DNA from: Comamonadaceae bacterium UBA2121 | GTDB lineage: Bacteria > Pseudomonadota > Gammaproteobacteria > Burkholderiales > Burkholderiaceae_C | Direction: 5' to 3' | NCBI GenBank assembly: GCA_002331385.1 | Contig: DCYB01000011.1 | Location: 357,459 to 421,458, forward strand | Length of the DNA stretch: 64,000 nucleotides | Part shown: positions 36,151 to 44,465 of the stretch, in pieces | Layout of the letters: each line of letters begins with the position of its first letter | Numbering within the stretch: the first letter of the stretch is position 1 | Notes under the pieces: model-generated | Databases searched by the model: none | What the model saw: only the letters and a program-made list of their open reading frames with translations | Told to the model about the DNA's origin: nothing | Program-made: the position numbers and the translations under genes

Positions 36151-36585
36151 ATGAAAAAAATAGGTGCAGTTATTGTGGGCCTGATGGCCGCCATGCCGGT
36201 GTTCGCGCAGATGTCCCCTGTGGGGCTGTGGCGCAGCGCGGATGACAAGACCGGCGAGGCCAAGGCGGAGATTCGCATCAGCGACAACGCCGGAGCCTTG
36301 AGCGGTCGCATCGAGAAGACGTTGAAGAAGGGCGCCGATCCCGCCGCCGTGTGCGCAGAGTGCACGGACGATCGCAAGGGCCAACCCATCAAGGGACTGG
36401 AGATCATCCGGGGCGGCAAGAAGGAAGCCGACAAGGAAGTCTGGTCGGGCGGCAAGATCATCGACCCCGAAAACGGCAAGGAGTACCGCGCCAGTTTCAC
36501 GCCCGTGGAAGGCGGCGCGAAACTGGAGGTGCGCGGCTATCTGGGGCCGTTCTGGCGCACGCAGGTCTGGCAGCGCGTGAATTGA
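36151..36585 (+). CDS. DUF2147 family exported protein
   Basis: A 144-residue protein with a signal peptide (MKKIGAVIVGLMAAMPVFAQ) and the DUF2147 pattern: SPVGLWRSADDKTGEAKAEIRI, GALSGRIEK, CAECTDDRKGQPIKGLEII, WSGGKIIDPENGKEYRA and KLEVRGYLGPFWRTQVWQR. The fold is a small periplasmic beta-barrel-like domain of unknown function. A Shine-Dalgarno GGAGG precedes the start at 36141-36145. It is inserted between two beta-oxidation genes. The family is often found near fatty-acid genes, perhaps linked to lipid uptake (inference). Confidence 0.92.
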   Translation: MKKIGAVIVGLMAAMPVFAQMSPVGLWRSADDKTGEAKAEIRISDNAGALSGRIEKTLKKGADPAAVCAECTDDRKGQPIKGLEIIRGGKKEADKEVWSGGKIIDPENGKEYRASFTPVEGGAKLEVRGYLGPFWRTQVWQRVN

Positions 36586-36699
36586 TGCTGGCTGAAGCGC
36601 CGCAGATATACGGGCTTGCGGCCCATCGGCGAATCAGCAGGGCCTGTGGGCGGCAGTTGCCGGCACGGCCGAAGAAGGAATATTCGAGGAACCAACCAT

Positions 36700-39102
36700 A
36701 TGTCTAGATTCCAGGTGAAGAAAGTCGCCGTGCTCGGCGCGGGCGTGATGGGGGCGCAGATTGCGGCCCATCTCGTCAACGTGAAGGTGCCGGTCATCCT
36801 GTTCGACCTGCCTGCGAAGGAAGGTCCCAAGAGCGGCATTGCCGAAAAGGCGATCGCGAATCTCAAGAAGCTCAAGCCGTCGCCCATCGGCGTGGCGGAA
36901 GACGCGGACCTGATCCAGCCAGCCAACTACGAAGAGCATATGAAGCTGCTCAAGGGCTGCGACCTGATCATCGAGGCGATTGCCGAGCGCATGGACTGGA
37001 AGCTCGACCTCTATCACAAGATCGCGCCGTTCGTGGCCAAGCATGCGCTGGTCGCATCCAACACCTCGGGTCTGTCGATCACAAAGCTGTCCGAAGCCTT
37101 GCCCGATGCGATCAAGCCGCGCTTTTGCGGTATCCACTTTTTCAACCCGCCGCGCTACATGCAACTGGTGGAGTTGATCAACACGCCCGCGACCAACCCC
37201 GAAGTGCTCGACCAGATCGAAACCTTCGTCACCACGACGCTCGGCAAGGGCGTGGTGCGCGCGCATGACACGCCCAATTTCATTGCCAATCGCATCGGCA
37301 TTGCAGGCATGCTCTCCACGATCAAGCAGGCGGAGAATTTCGGGCTGACCTTCGATGTGGTGGATGACCTTACTGGCAAGAAGCTGGGCCGCGCATCGAG
37401 CGGCACCTTCCGCACGGCGGACGTGGTGGGCCTGGACACGATGGCCCACGTCATCAGGACGCTGCAGGACAACCTGAGCGCCGAGACCGATCCGTTCTAT
37501 GGCAACTTCGCCACGCCTGCGGTGCTGCAAAAGCTGCTCGACCTGGGACATCTCGGGCAGAAGACCAAGGCCGGCTTCTTCAAGAAAGTGGGGCGCGACA
37601 TCCTGCGCTTTGAACTGGACAGCGAAGAGTACGTGCCCGCTGGCGAGAAGTCCGACGAAGTCTATGGTCGCATGCTCAAGAAGCCCGCCGCCGAGCGCCT
37701 CAAGTTGTTGCGCAATGCAGAAGGCGCGCAGGGCCAATTCCTCTGGGCCATCCTGCGCGACAGCTTTCACTATGCCGCCATCCATCTGGAGCAAATTGCC
37801 GACACCGCGCGCGACGTGGATCAGGCCATGCGATGGGGCTTTGGCATGAAGCAGGGCCCGTTCGAGCTGTGGCAGGAAGCGGGTTGGCTCGAAGTCGCCA
37901 GGATGGTGCAGGAAGACATCGACGCGGGCAAGGCACTGACCCGAGCGCCGCTGCCGAAGTGGGTGTTCGAAGGCGCGGTGGCCGACGCGGGCGGCGTGCA
38001 CACGGCGCAGGGATCGTGGAGCCCGGCACAAAAGCGGTTTGTGCCGCGCCGCGAGCTGCCGGTGTATGCACGCCAGATCTTCCCCGAAAAACTGCTGGGC
38101 GAAACCAATCTGCCCGACTGGCAGACCGCAGGCACGACCATCGCCGAAAGCAAGGCGCTGCGCACATGGACGCTGGACGGCGAAGTCCTGATTGCCAGCA
38201 TCAAGAACAAGATGCACGCCATCAGCCCTGAAGTGATGGAAGGCCTGATGGAAGCGGTCGACGTGGCCGAAAGCGATTTCAAGGCCATGGTGGTCTGGTC
38301 GGGTGATGCGCCGTTCAGCGTAGGCGCCGACCTGGAAGCCACCATGCCCGCGTTCGTCGTCGGCGGTGCCGATGCCATCGAAAGCATCGAGCAGGAACTA
38401 CAGAACCTCATGCTGCGCATCCGTTACGCGCAGGTGCCGGTGGTGTCCGCAATTCATGGCATGGCGCTGGGCGGTGGCTGCGAACTGGCGGTGTACTCCG
38501 CACGCCGTGTCGCGCACATGGAGAGCTACATCGGACTGGTGGAAGTGGGTGTTGGCCTCGTGCCGGGCGCAGGCGGCCTGACCTACATCGCACGCCGCGC
38601 CGCAGAGAACGCGGCGACCAGCACTGGCAAGGACTTGCTGCCCTTCCTCACCGAAGGCTTCACGGCGGCGGCCATGGCCAAGGTGGGCACCAGCGCAATC
38701 GAGTCACGCAAGCTCGGCTACCTGCTCTGGAGCGACGTCATCGTTGCGCACAAGGACGAGTTGCTGCACGTGGCCATCAGCGAAGCCAGATCCATGGCCG
38801 ATGCAGGTTGGCGCGCACCGCTGCCACGCACCTTCCCGGTGGCGGGCCGCAGCGGCGTCGCGACGATCAAGGGCTCTTTGGTGAACATGCGCGATGGCGG
38901 CTTCATCAGCGAATTCGACCAACACGTCGCCACGCTGATCGCAGAGACGGTCTGCGGCGGCGATGTGGACGCGGGCACGCTGGTGGACGAGCAATACATC
39001 ATGAAGCTCGAACGCAAGGCCTTCACGCATTTGATCGCCCACCCCAAGACGCACGAGCGCATCCTGGGCATGCTGAACACCGGCAAGCCGGTGCGCAACT
39101 GA
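36700..39102 (+). CDS. FadN-type 3-hydroxyacyl-CoA dehydrogenase / enoyl-CoA hydratase
   Basis: An 800-residue bifunctional beta-oxidation enzyme. The ATG at 36700 follows GAGGA at 36685-36689, and the longer frame from 36616 has no homologous sequence. The dehydrogenase comes first: NAD site VAVLGAGVMGAQIAAHL (residues 9-25), CGIHFFNPPRYMQLVE near 145, and helical domain to about 480. The crotonase domain follows (ISPEVMEGLMEAVD, GDAPFSVGADLEA, HGMALGGGCELAVYSAR, VGLVPGAGG). This order is that of FadN/HbdA-type proteins and is the reverse of FadB/FadJ. It works with the thiolase encoded downstream. Confidence 0.94.
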   Translation: MSRFQVKKVAVLGAGVMGAQIAAHLVNVKVPVILFDLPAKEGPKSGIAEKAIANLKKLKPSPIGVAEDADLIQPANYEEHMKLLKGCDLIIEAIAERMDWKLDLYHKIAPFVAKHALVASNTSGLSITKLSEALPDAIKPRFCGIHFFNPPRYMQLVELINTPATNPEVLDQIETFVTTTLGKGVVRAHDTPNFIANRIGIAGMLSTIKQAENFGLTFDVVDDLTGKKLGRASSGTFRTADVVGLDTMAHVIRTLQDNLSAETDPFYGNFATPAVLQKLLDLGHLGQKTKAGFFKKVGRDILRFELDSEEYVPAGEKSDEVYGRMLKKPAAERLKLLRNAEGAQGQFLWAILRDSFHYAAIHLEQIADTARDVDQAMRWGFGMKQGPFELWQEAGWLEVARMVQEDIDAGKALTRAPLPKWVFEGAVADAGGVHTAQGSWSPAQKRFVPRRELPVYARQIFPEKLLGETNLPDWQTAGTTIAESKALRTWTLDGEVLIASIKNKMHAISPEVMEGLMEAVDVAESDFKAMVVWSGDAPFSVGADLEATMPAFVVGGADAIESIEQELQNLMLRIRYAQVPVVSAIHGMALGGGCELAVYSARRVAHMESYIGLVEVGVGLVPGAGGLTYIARRAAENAATSTGKDLLPFLTEGFTAAAMAKVGTSAIESRKLGYLLWSDVIVAHKDELLHVAISEARSMADAGWRAPLPRTFPVAGRSGVATIKGSLVNMRDGGFISEFDQHVATLIAETVCGGDVDAGTLVDEQYIMKLERKAFTHLIAHPKTHERILGMLNTGKPVRN

Positions 39103-39117
39103 TTTCCCGGAACCCTC

Positions 39118-39588
39118 ATGCTTGCCCGAGTGCACGACGCCACGATGACGACCGAAGACTCCCTCTCCCGCGAGCGGGAGAGGGCCGGGGTGAGGGTGTC
39201 GCGCGCTCGCGCGCTTCGACAGAAGTCGACCGATGCAGAAAGCGTGCTTTGGCGTCGCTTGCGCGCCAGACAACTGGCTGACGCAAGGTTTCGCAGACAG
39301 CACCCCGTCGGCGACTACATCGTGGACTTTGCGTGTGTGCAAAAACGCCTGGCGGTTGAGTTGGATGGCGGACAGCACGCGCAGCAGGATGCACTGAGCT
39401 ATGACACGCGCCGGACGGAGTACCTGAAGAGCGAAGGCTGGCGGGTGTTGCGATTCTGGAATCACGATGTGATGGGAAATCTGGAAGGGGTGCTTGAAGC
39501 GATCCTGTGTGTGCTGCAGGAGTCGACTTTGCCCTCACCCCAACCCTCTCCCGCAAGCGGGCGAGGGAGCGGTTCAGCCCGCAATTGA
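39118..39588 (+). CDS. DUF559 endonuclease-like protein inside a repeat-bounded cassette
   Basis: A 156-residue protein with a DUF559 (Vsr/restriction-fold-like) core: LRQKSTDAESVLWRRLRARQL, ADARFRRQHPVGDYIVDFACVQKRLAVELDGGQH and WRVLRFWNHDVMGNLEGVLEAI. The VGDYIVDFAC...AVELDGGQH strands carry acidic residues (D, E, D) expected for a nuclease fold. An ATG at 39145 is an alternative start. The first and last about 15 codons lie in palindromic repeats, so TLPSPQPSPASGRGSGS at the C-terminus is repeat-encoded. It separates two beta-oxidation genes and has no metabolic link to them. The biochemical function is not established. Confidence 0.82.
   Translation: MLARVHDATMTTEDSLSRERERAGVRVSRARALRQKSTDAESVLWRRLRARQLADARFRRQHPVGDYIVDFACVQKRLAVELDGGQHAQQDALSYDTRRTEYLKSEGWRVLRFWNHDVMGNLEGVLEAILCVLQESTLPSPQPSPASGRGSGSARN
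39159..39198. repeat. palindromic repeat, left copy
   Basis: CTCCCTCTCCCGCGAGCGGG continues into AGAGGGCCGGGGTGAGGGTG. The first 27 bases fold into a stem CCCTCTCCCGC / GCGGGAGAGGG-like, followed by the GGGGTGAGGG tail. It is the inverted counterpart of the copy at 39532-39571 (about 33 of 38 positions match) and resembles the REP-like intergenic palindromes common in proteobacteria. Confidence 0.88.
39532..39571. repeat. palindromic repeat, right copy
   Basis: CCCTCACCCCAACCCTCTCC followed by CGCAAGCGGGCGAGGGAGCG. It has the same CCCTCACCCC head and the same internal hairpin as the left copy but in the opposite orientation, and lies within the end of the DUF559 reading frame. Confidence 0.88.
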
Positions 39589-39636
39589 AGCTCGTTGAGA
39601 TCAACGAACAGAAAAATTCAGACAAGGAATTTGGTC

Positions 39637-40833
39637 ATGAAACAAATGCAAGACGCCTACATCGTTGCCGCCACGCGCACGCCGATTGGCAAGTCGCACA
39701 AGGGCTATTTCCGCAACTACCGCCCGGACGATTTGCTGGCGACCATCTTGAAGAGTGCGCTGGCGCAGGTGCCGAGTCTTGATCCAAAGGCGATCGAAGA
39801 CATCATCTGCGGCTGCGCGATTCCGGAGGCACAGCAGGGGCTCAACGTGGCGCGCATCGGCGGGGTGCTGGCGGGGCTGCCGACCAGCGTGGGCGGCATC
39901 ACCGTGAACCGATTTTGCGCATCGGGTTTGTCGGCCGTGGCGATGGCAGCCGATCGCATTCGTGTGGGCGAAGCGGACGTGATGATCGCCGCAGGTGTGG
40001 AGAGCATGAGCATGGTGCCGATGATGGGCAATTCGCCGTCACTGTCGCCTTCCATCTTTGAGCGCGATGGCGACGTGGGCATTGCCTACGGCATGGGCCT
40101 GACGGCAGAGAAGGTTGCTCAGCAATGGAAGGTATCGCGCGAGGCGCAGGATGCGTTCGCGCTGGAGTCGCACCAGCGGGCGCTCGCGGCGCAGCAGGCC
40201 GGTGAATTCAAGGACGAGATCACGCCAATCGAGGTGACCGATCGCGGCCTGGATCTCACTAGGAGCGACGTGGTGACCAGCACGCGCACGGTGGATCTGG
40301 ACGAAGGTCCGCGCCCCGATACGTCGCTGGAAGGGCTGGCGAAACTGCGCACGGTGTTTGCTGCGCGTGGCTCGGTCACGGCGGGCAATAGCTCGCAGAC
40401 CAGTGATGGCGCGGGTGCGTTGATTCTGGCGAGCGAGGCAGCGGTGAAGCGCTTTGGCCTCACGCCGTTGGCGCGTTTCGTGAGCTACGCGAGCAAGGGC
40501 GTGCCGCCAGAAATCATGGGCATCGGCCCGATCGAGGCGATTCCGGCCGCCTTGCGCTATGCGGGATTGAAGCAGGACGACATGGACTGGATCGAGCTGA
40601 ACGAGGCGTTTGCGGCGCAGTCGCTGGCGGTCATCCACACGCTGGGACTGGACCCGGCCAAGGTCAATCCGATGGGCGGCGCGATTGCGCTGGGCCACCC
40701 CCTGGGCGCGACGGGCGCGATCCGTTCGGCCACTGTGGTGCATGCGCTCAAGCGCAAGCAACTCAAGTACGGCATGGTCACGATGTGCGTGGGCATGGGG
40801 CAGGGCGCAGCGGGGATTTTCGAGCGCGTTTGA
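39637..40833 (+). CDS. fadA: acetyl-CoA acyltransferase (3-ketoacyl-CoA thiolase)
   Basis: A 398-residue thiolase that releases acetyl-CoA from 3-ketoacyl-CoA. The ATG at 39637 (MKQMQDAYIVAATRTPIGK) has AAGGA upstream at about 39624. A longer frame from 39595 is not supported. Catalytic residues are Cys94 in NRFCASGLSAVA, His in GGAIALGHPLGATGA and Cys in TMCVGMGQGAAGIFE. Length and motifs fit degradative thiolases of the FadA type. It completes the beta-oxidation set started by the dehydrogenase and the FadN-type enzyme. Confidence 0.94.
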   Translation: MKQMQDAYIVAATRTPIGKSHKGYFRNYRPDDLLATILKSALAQVPSLDPKAIEDIICGCAIPEAQQGLNVARIGGVLAGLPTSVGGITVNRFCASGLSAVAMAADRIRVGEADVMIAAGVESMSMVPMMGNSPSLSPSIFERDGDVGIAYGMGLTAEKVAQQWKVSREAQDAFALESHQRALAAQQAGEFKDEITPIEVTDRGLDLTRSDVVTSTRTVDLDEGPRPDTSLEGLAKLRTVFAARGSVTAGNSSQTSDGAGALILASEAAVKRFGLTPLARFVSYASKGVPPEIMGIGPIEAIPAALRYAGLKQDDMDWIELNEAFAAQSLAVIHTLGLDPAKVNPMGGAIALGHPLGATGAIRSATVVHALKRKQLKYGMVTMCVGMGQGAAGIFERV

Positions 40834-40909
40834 TCACTTCGCGCTCCCCGCAATTCCTGAGTCGCGTTGACGACCATCGATGCGACGAATTCCCGGCACA
40901 CTCATACGC

Positions 40910-41746
40910 ATGACCTCTTCTCACGCATCCATTCACCCATTGGACGAGGCGCTCGCGCTCACGGCGCAGCAGCCCGGAGTTTTCACGGGCCGAACGACCC
41001 AAGCCTACTGGAACATGGTCGGGCCGTTTGGCGGCATCACGGCAGCGACCTTGTTGCAGGCCGTGCTGCAGCATCCCGATCTGTTGGGCGATCCGCTGTC
41101 GTTGACGGTGAATTTTACCGGCGCGGTAACGGAGGGGGATTTCACCATCCGGGCGACGCCGTCACGCACCAATCGGTCCACGCAGCACTGGATCGTCACG
41201 CTGGACCAGGCCGGCCCCGACGGCCAGTCGGTGGTTGCCACCACGGCGACGGCGGTGACGGCGGCGCGGCGCGAGACCTGGGGCTCCACCGATCTGCCCA
41301 TGCCCACGGCGCCCGCGCCGCAGACGTGCGCGCCGGCCTCGCCCGCTTTCCGCTCGGAGTGGCTGCAGCGCTATGAGATGCTGCCGGTCACCGGCAATTT
41401 TCCCAGCGTGTGGGACGAGAGCATCCACCCGAGCCAATCACAGTTATGGGTGCGCGACGTGCCGAATCGGCCGCTGGATTTTGTCGCGCTGGCAGCGCTG
41501 TCGGATATCTTTTATCCGCGCGTGTGGCTGCACCGCGCGAAACGGGTGCCTGCAGGCACCGTGTCGATGACCACTTACTTCCATGCCAACCGGGCGCAAC
41601 TGGAACAGGCCGGCTCGGGCTATCTGTTCGCCCAGGCGCGTGGGCAGGAATTTCGCAATGGCTTCTGCGATCAGACGGCACAATTGTGGAGTCAGGACGG
41701 TCTGATGCTGGCCACCTCCAACCAGATCGTCTACTACAAGGAGTGA
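40910..41746 (+). CDS. TesB-like acyl-CoA thioesterase
   Basis: A 278-residue double-hotdog protein. PGVFTGRTTQAYWNMVGPFGGITAATLLQAVLQHPD is the N-terminal hotdog, with the PFGG loop, and the C-terminal half ends GNGFCDQTAQLWSQDGLMLATSNQIVYYKE-like, the HQ-type second hotdog (D/Q dyad). A start at 40880 is also in frame. It would hydrolyse acyl-CoA that stalls or accumulates during fatty-acid breakdown. It sits between the thiolase and an enoyl-CoA hydratase. Confidence 0.85.
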   Translation: MTSSHASIHPLDEALALTAQQPGVFTGRTTQAYWNMVGPFGGITAATLLQAVLQHPDLLGDPLSLTVNFTGAVTEGDFTIRATPSRTNRSTQHWIVTLDQAGPDGQSVVATTATAVTAARRETWGSTDLPMPTAPAPQTCAPASPAFRSEWLQRYEMLPVTGNFPSVWDESIHPSQSQLWVRDVPNRPLDFVALAALSDIFYPRVWLHRAKRVPAGTVSMTTYFHANRAQLEQAGSGYLFAQARGQEFRNGFCDQTAQLWSQDGLMLATSNQIVYYKE

Positions 41747-41822
41747 GGGCGAGGCAGTTGCGTTGCGCGCTGCTTTGCCGTTCATTGTTCCGAACCCATT
41801 TTCCGAATCAGGAGCCGTACAC

Positions 41823-42599
41823 ATGACCACGCCCGCACAGGACATTCTGGTGCACCAGGAGCAGGGAGTCTCGACCATCACCTTCAACCGGGTGGACAAG
41901 AAAAACTCCATCACCACCTCCATGTACACCCAACTGGCCGACGCACTGGAGGCAGCCACCAACGACGCCGCGGTGCGTGTGGTGGTGATCCAGGGCGACG
42001 TGGCCATCTTCAGTGCGGGCAACGACATCAAGGATTTTCTGGAGCGTCCGCCGCTCACGCGCGATGCGCCGGTGTTCCGCTTCTTGCGCGTGCTCGCCAC
42101 ATTCCCCAAGCCGCTGTTGGCATCGGTGTGCGGCCCGGCCGTCGGTATTGGCACCACCCTCTTGTTTCACTGCGATCTCGTTTACGCGGGTGACAATGCT
42201 GCGTTTTCGATGCCGTTTGTGAATCTGGGAGTGTGTCCAGAGGCGGGCTCCAGCTTGTTGGCGCCTCAGATGCTGGGCTATCACCGCGCAGCAGAAGCAC
42301 TGCTGCTGGGCGAGCCCTTCATGGCCGAAGCGGCATTGGAGGTGGGGCTGGTCAATCGCGTGGTCCCGCCGACCGAGTGCAACATGTTGACCCAGATGCA
42401 AGCGAAGAAGCTTTCGTCGAAATCACTCGTGTCTTTGATGGAGACGAAGCGATTGCTCAAAAAGACGAATCAAGCGGAACTCCTTGCGCGTATCGATGAA
42501 GAAGCCGATAGTTTTGGCCGAATGCTCGGTGAGCCCGCCGCGAAAGAAGCGTTCACCGCCTTCATGGAAAAGCGCGCACCCGACTTCAGCCAGTTCTAA
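41823..42599 (+). CDS. enoyl-CoA hydratase/isomerase family protein
   Basis: A 258-residue crotonase-fold enzyme from ATG 41823 (MTTPAQDILVHQEQGVSTITFNRVDKKNSITTSMYTQL). The CoA-binding and oxyanion parts are FSAGNDIKDFLE and CGPAVGIGTTLLFHCDLVYAGDNAAFSMPFVNLGVCPEAGSS, where a Glu near residue 140 fits hydratase or isomerase activity. The C-terminal helices end AAKEAFTAFMEKRAPDFSQF. Last gene of the cluster. Confidence 0.9.
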   Translation: MTTPAQDILVHQEQGVSTITFNRVDKKNSITTSMYTQLADALEAATNDAAVRVVVIQGDVAIFSAGNDIKDFLERPPLTRDAPVFRFLRVLATFPKPLLASVCGPAVGIGTTLLFHCDLVYAGDNAAFSMPFVNLGVCPEAGSSLLAPQMLGYHRAAEALLLGEPFMAEAALEVGLVNRVVPPTECNMLTQMQAKKLSSKSLVSLMETKRLLKKTNQAELLARIDEEADSFGRMLGEPAAKEAFTAFMEKRAPDFSQF

Positions 42600-42958
42600 G
42601 CGCTGCACAAACACGGTGCGAACGGGTGGGTCGTTTGTTCCCCTGATGCAAAGAGTGAAAGGGGATGCTACGCAATCCCGGTTTCGTTACGGTTATTGCG
42701 CAACTGGACGTTCGAAGGCTAGGAACGACATTACGATTGCCCGCCATTGGACACGCCCGGTTGCGCCTCACATTCCATTCTTGTGCAAGGCAACCGGTGC
42801 ATGCTAAGACCTATGATAAGCATGCGTCTATTGGAAACTGACGATGACGAGGTTGACTCGCTTGTCAGGGCTTGTTTGACGCTGCTATTGCATGTCGCGT
42901 AAGGTGTCGACCGATTGGATCCGTCCGGATCTGTAGTGTGTTATTTCAAGGAGAACTG
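42600..42958. other. intergenic region with an inverted repeat
   Basis: A 359-base gap ahead of the bactofilin gene. GCATGCT (42799-42805) and AGCATGC (42819-42825) form an inverted repeat with a 13-base spacer that could be an operator or a small stem. No terminator for the preceding gene and no confident promoter were identified. Confidence 0.4.
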
Positions 42959-43531
42959 ATGGCTGTGCAAAACCCCTTTTTTGGTAAACGTGATTCCGAT
43001 GTGCTGCAACCTCGCCAGCCTGGCTCGGTACTGGGTGGCGGATCGACTTCTGGCAGCGCAGGCACCACGTCTGCACAACCGTCGGGCATCGGCGCGGTCA
43101 CGACCAAGCCTTCCAGCAGTCAGCCTGTCTCTGCCGTTGGTGAGTCCGCTGGCAGCAAGCTGACCGTCGGCCCCAATATCAAGCTGAAGGGCGTCGAGAT
43201 CACCGATTGCGACACCCTGGTGGTGGAAGGCACTGTGGAAGCCACGATGGATTCCCGCGTGATCCAGATCGCCGAGCAAGGCGCATTCCGTGGCTCCGCA
43301 GAAATCGACATCGCTGAAATTCACGGCGAATTCGATGGCACGCTCACCGTGCGTGACAAGCTCGTGATCTACAGCACTGGCAAGGTCAGCGGCAAGATCC
43401 GCTATGGCAAGGTGGTGATCGAAGAAGGCGGTCAACTGTCGGGCGAGATCGAGGCCGGCATTGGCAACAGCGGTTCGCGCGCTTCGTCGAGCACCGCATC
43501 CTCTTCTGCAGCCGCATCCTCGGCTTCCTGA
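42959..43531 (+). CDS. bactofilin
   Basis: A 190-residue bactofilin (polymer-forming cytoskeletal protein). AAGGAG at 42948-42953 decides the start at 42959 (MAVQNPFFGKRDSDV). The first 75 residues are a flexible Ser/Gly/Thr-rich tail. Residues about 78-170 form the right-handed beta-helix repeats (VGPNIKLKGVEITDCDTLVVEGTVEA ... IAEIHGEFDGTLTVRDKLVIYSTGKVSGKIRYGKVVIEEGGQLSGEIE). The tail is Ser/Ala rich. Bactofilins form membrane-associated filaments that position wall or surface machinery. No M23 peptidase gene is adjacent. Confidence 0.94.
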   Translation: MAVQNPFFGKRDSDVLQPRQPGSVLGGGSTSGSAGTTSAQPSGIGAVTTKPSSSQPVSAVGESAGSKLTVGPNIKLKGVEITDCDTLVVEGTVEATMDSRVIQIAEQGAFRGSAEIDIAEIHGEFDGTLTVRDKLVIYSTGKVSGKIRYGKVVIEEGGQLSGEIEAGIGNSGSRASSSTASSSAAASSAS

Positions 43532-43579
43532 GTGCGTTGAACCGGACAGCGCCACGCGCTGTCCTGCCGCGAAGTTCTC

Positions 43580-43622
43580 AAAAAAAATGGCGATGTGCTT
43601 TCGGGCACATCGCCATTTTTTC
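43580..43622. terminator. bidirectional terminator after the bactofilin gene
   Basis: AAAAATGGCGATGTGC pairs perfectly with GCACATCGCCATTTTT over a six-base loop. A run of A on the left and T on the right allows use by both the bactofilin gene and the convergent thioesterase gene. Confidence 0.93.
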
Positions 43623-43627
43623 GTTGG

Positions 43628-43675
43628 ATCGCTAATTCGTTCGATCGCTGATTCGCTGAATCGCTTATTCGTTCA
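43628..43675. repeat. tandem 16-base repeat, three copies
   Basis: Three adjacent 16-base units share the form ATCGCTnATTCGyTnn (units at 43628, 43644 and 43660). They lie just after the terminator and before the end of the convergent thioesterase gene. No function is visible. Confidence 0.75.
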
Positions 43676-43753
43676 TACGCTTCAGCGCATTTTTGCCTGT
43701 CCAGTGGGCAGATACGCGGGCGGCGTTGCGACAATCAGGATCAGTCAGATCAG

Positions 43754-44206
43754 TCAGTCGAGCGTTGGGGCTGGAGCCTTGATCGGACGCGAGCGGCCTT
43801 CTTCATCGATGGCGACATAGGTCACAGTGGCCTCGGTCACTTTGAAATGCGTGCCTTGCGAATCCATGCGTTCGGCAAACACTTCGACTTCGACTGTCAT
43901 CGATGTCCGGCCCACGCGCACGAGCCCGGCAAAGAACGACAGGATGTCGCCCACGCGTACAGGTTGCTTGAAGACGAATTCCTTCACGGCCACAGTCGCC
44001 ACGCGGCCCTGAGCAACACGGGCGGGCAGCACAGAGCCCGCAAGGTCCACCTGAGCCATGACCCAGCCGCCAAAGATGTCGCCGTTCATGTTGGTGTCGC
44101 CGGGCATGGGGATGACACGCAAGACCAGCTCTTTGTCTTCAGGCAAATGGGAATCGGGAGGCAGGCTTTCGCGTTCAGTCATGATGGGTGTTGGGCTATC
44201 GGTCAT
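43754..44206 (-). CDS. YciA-type acyl-CoA thioesterase
   Basis: A 150-residue hotdog thioesterase (start at 44206; ATG 44182 is also possible, and the frame extends to 44251). The catalytic region is RVIPMPGDTNMNGDIFGGWVMAQVDLAGSVLPAR with Asn/Asp acting near the hotdog helix, followed by VAVKEFVFKQPVRVGDILSFFAGLVRVGRTSM. YciA enzymes hydrolyse a broad range of acyl-CoA. The gene is convergent with bactofilin and divergent from the ABC exporter. Confidence 0.9.
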   Translation of the reverse strand: MTDSPTPIMTERESLPPDSHLPEDKELVLRVIPMPGDTNMNGDIFGGWVMAQVDLAGSVLPARVAQGRVATVAVKEFVFKQPVRVGDILSFFAGLVRVGRTSMTVEVEVFAERMDSQGTHFKVTEATVTYVAIDEEGRSRPIKAPAPTLD

Positions 44207-44465
44207 TCTCTGTAGACGTTCAGGTAAACCGTTTCGATGGAGCAAGTCCAAGGAGCGTACAGAGAGGGAGTTAAGGGATAACCCTTATTTTCCTGCATTC
44301 CGTGTCATGGTGCTTGCACGGCGCGCATCACCCTGACGCAATTGCAGACTTGCATTCTGTGCACCGCGCACGCGATTGTCTGTGGCGATGGACAATAGCT
44401 GATTCTCCACGCACACCGCGACCCCACGCGCGGTGCAGCGCATCAAGACTACAGGAAAAAATCCC

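Noticed and set aside
34272..36500. A 742-codon minus-strand frame opposite the acyl-CoA dehydrogenase and DUF2147 genes.
   Set aside because: It covers parts of two recognised plus-strand genes and their spacer, and its composition is that of a shadow frame.
39116..39625. A minus-strand frame across the DUF559 cassette.
   Set aside because: Palindromic ends keep it open. The plus frame has the DUF559 core and the minus frame has only Arg/Ser-rich sequence.
43628..43760. Possible CRISPR-like or regularly spaced repeat.
   Set aside because: The units are contiguous 16-base tandem copies without spacers and there are no cas genes in the window.
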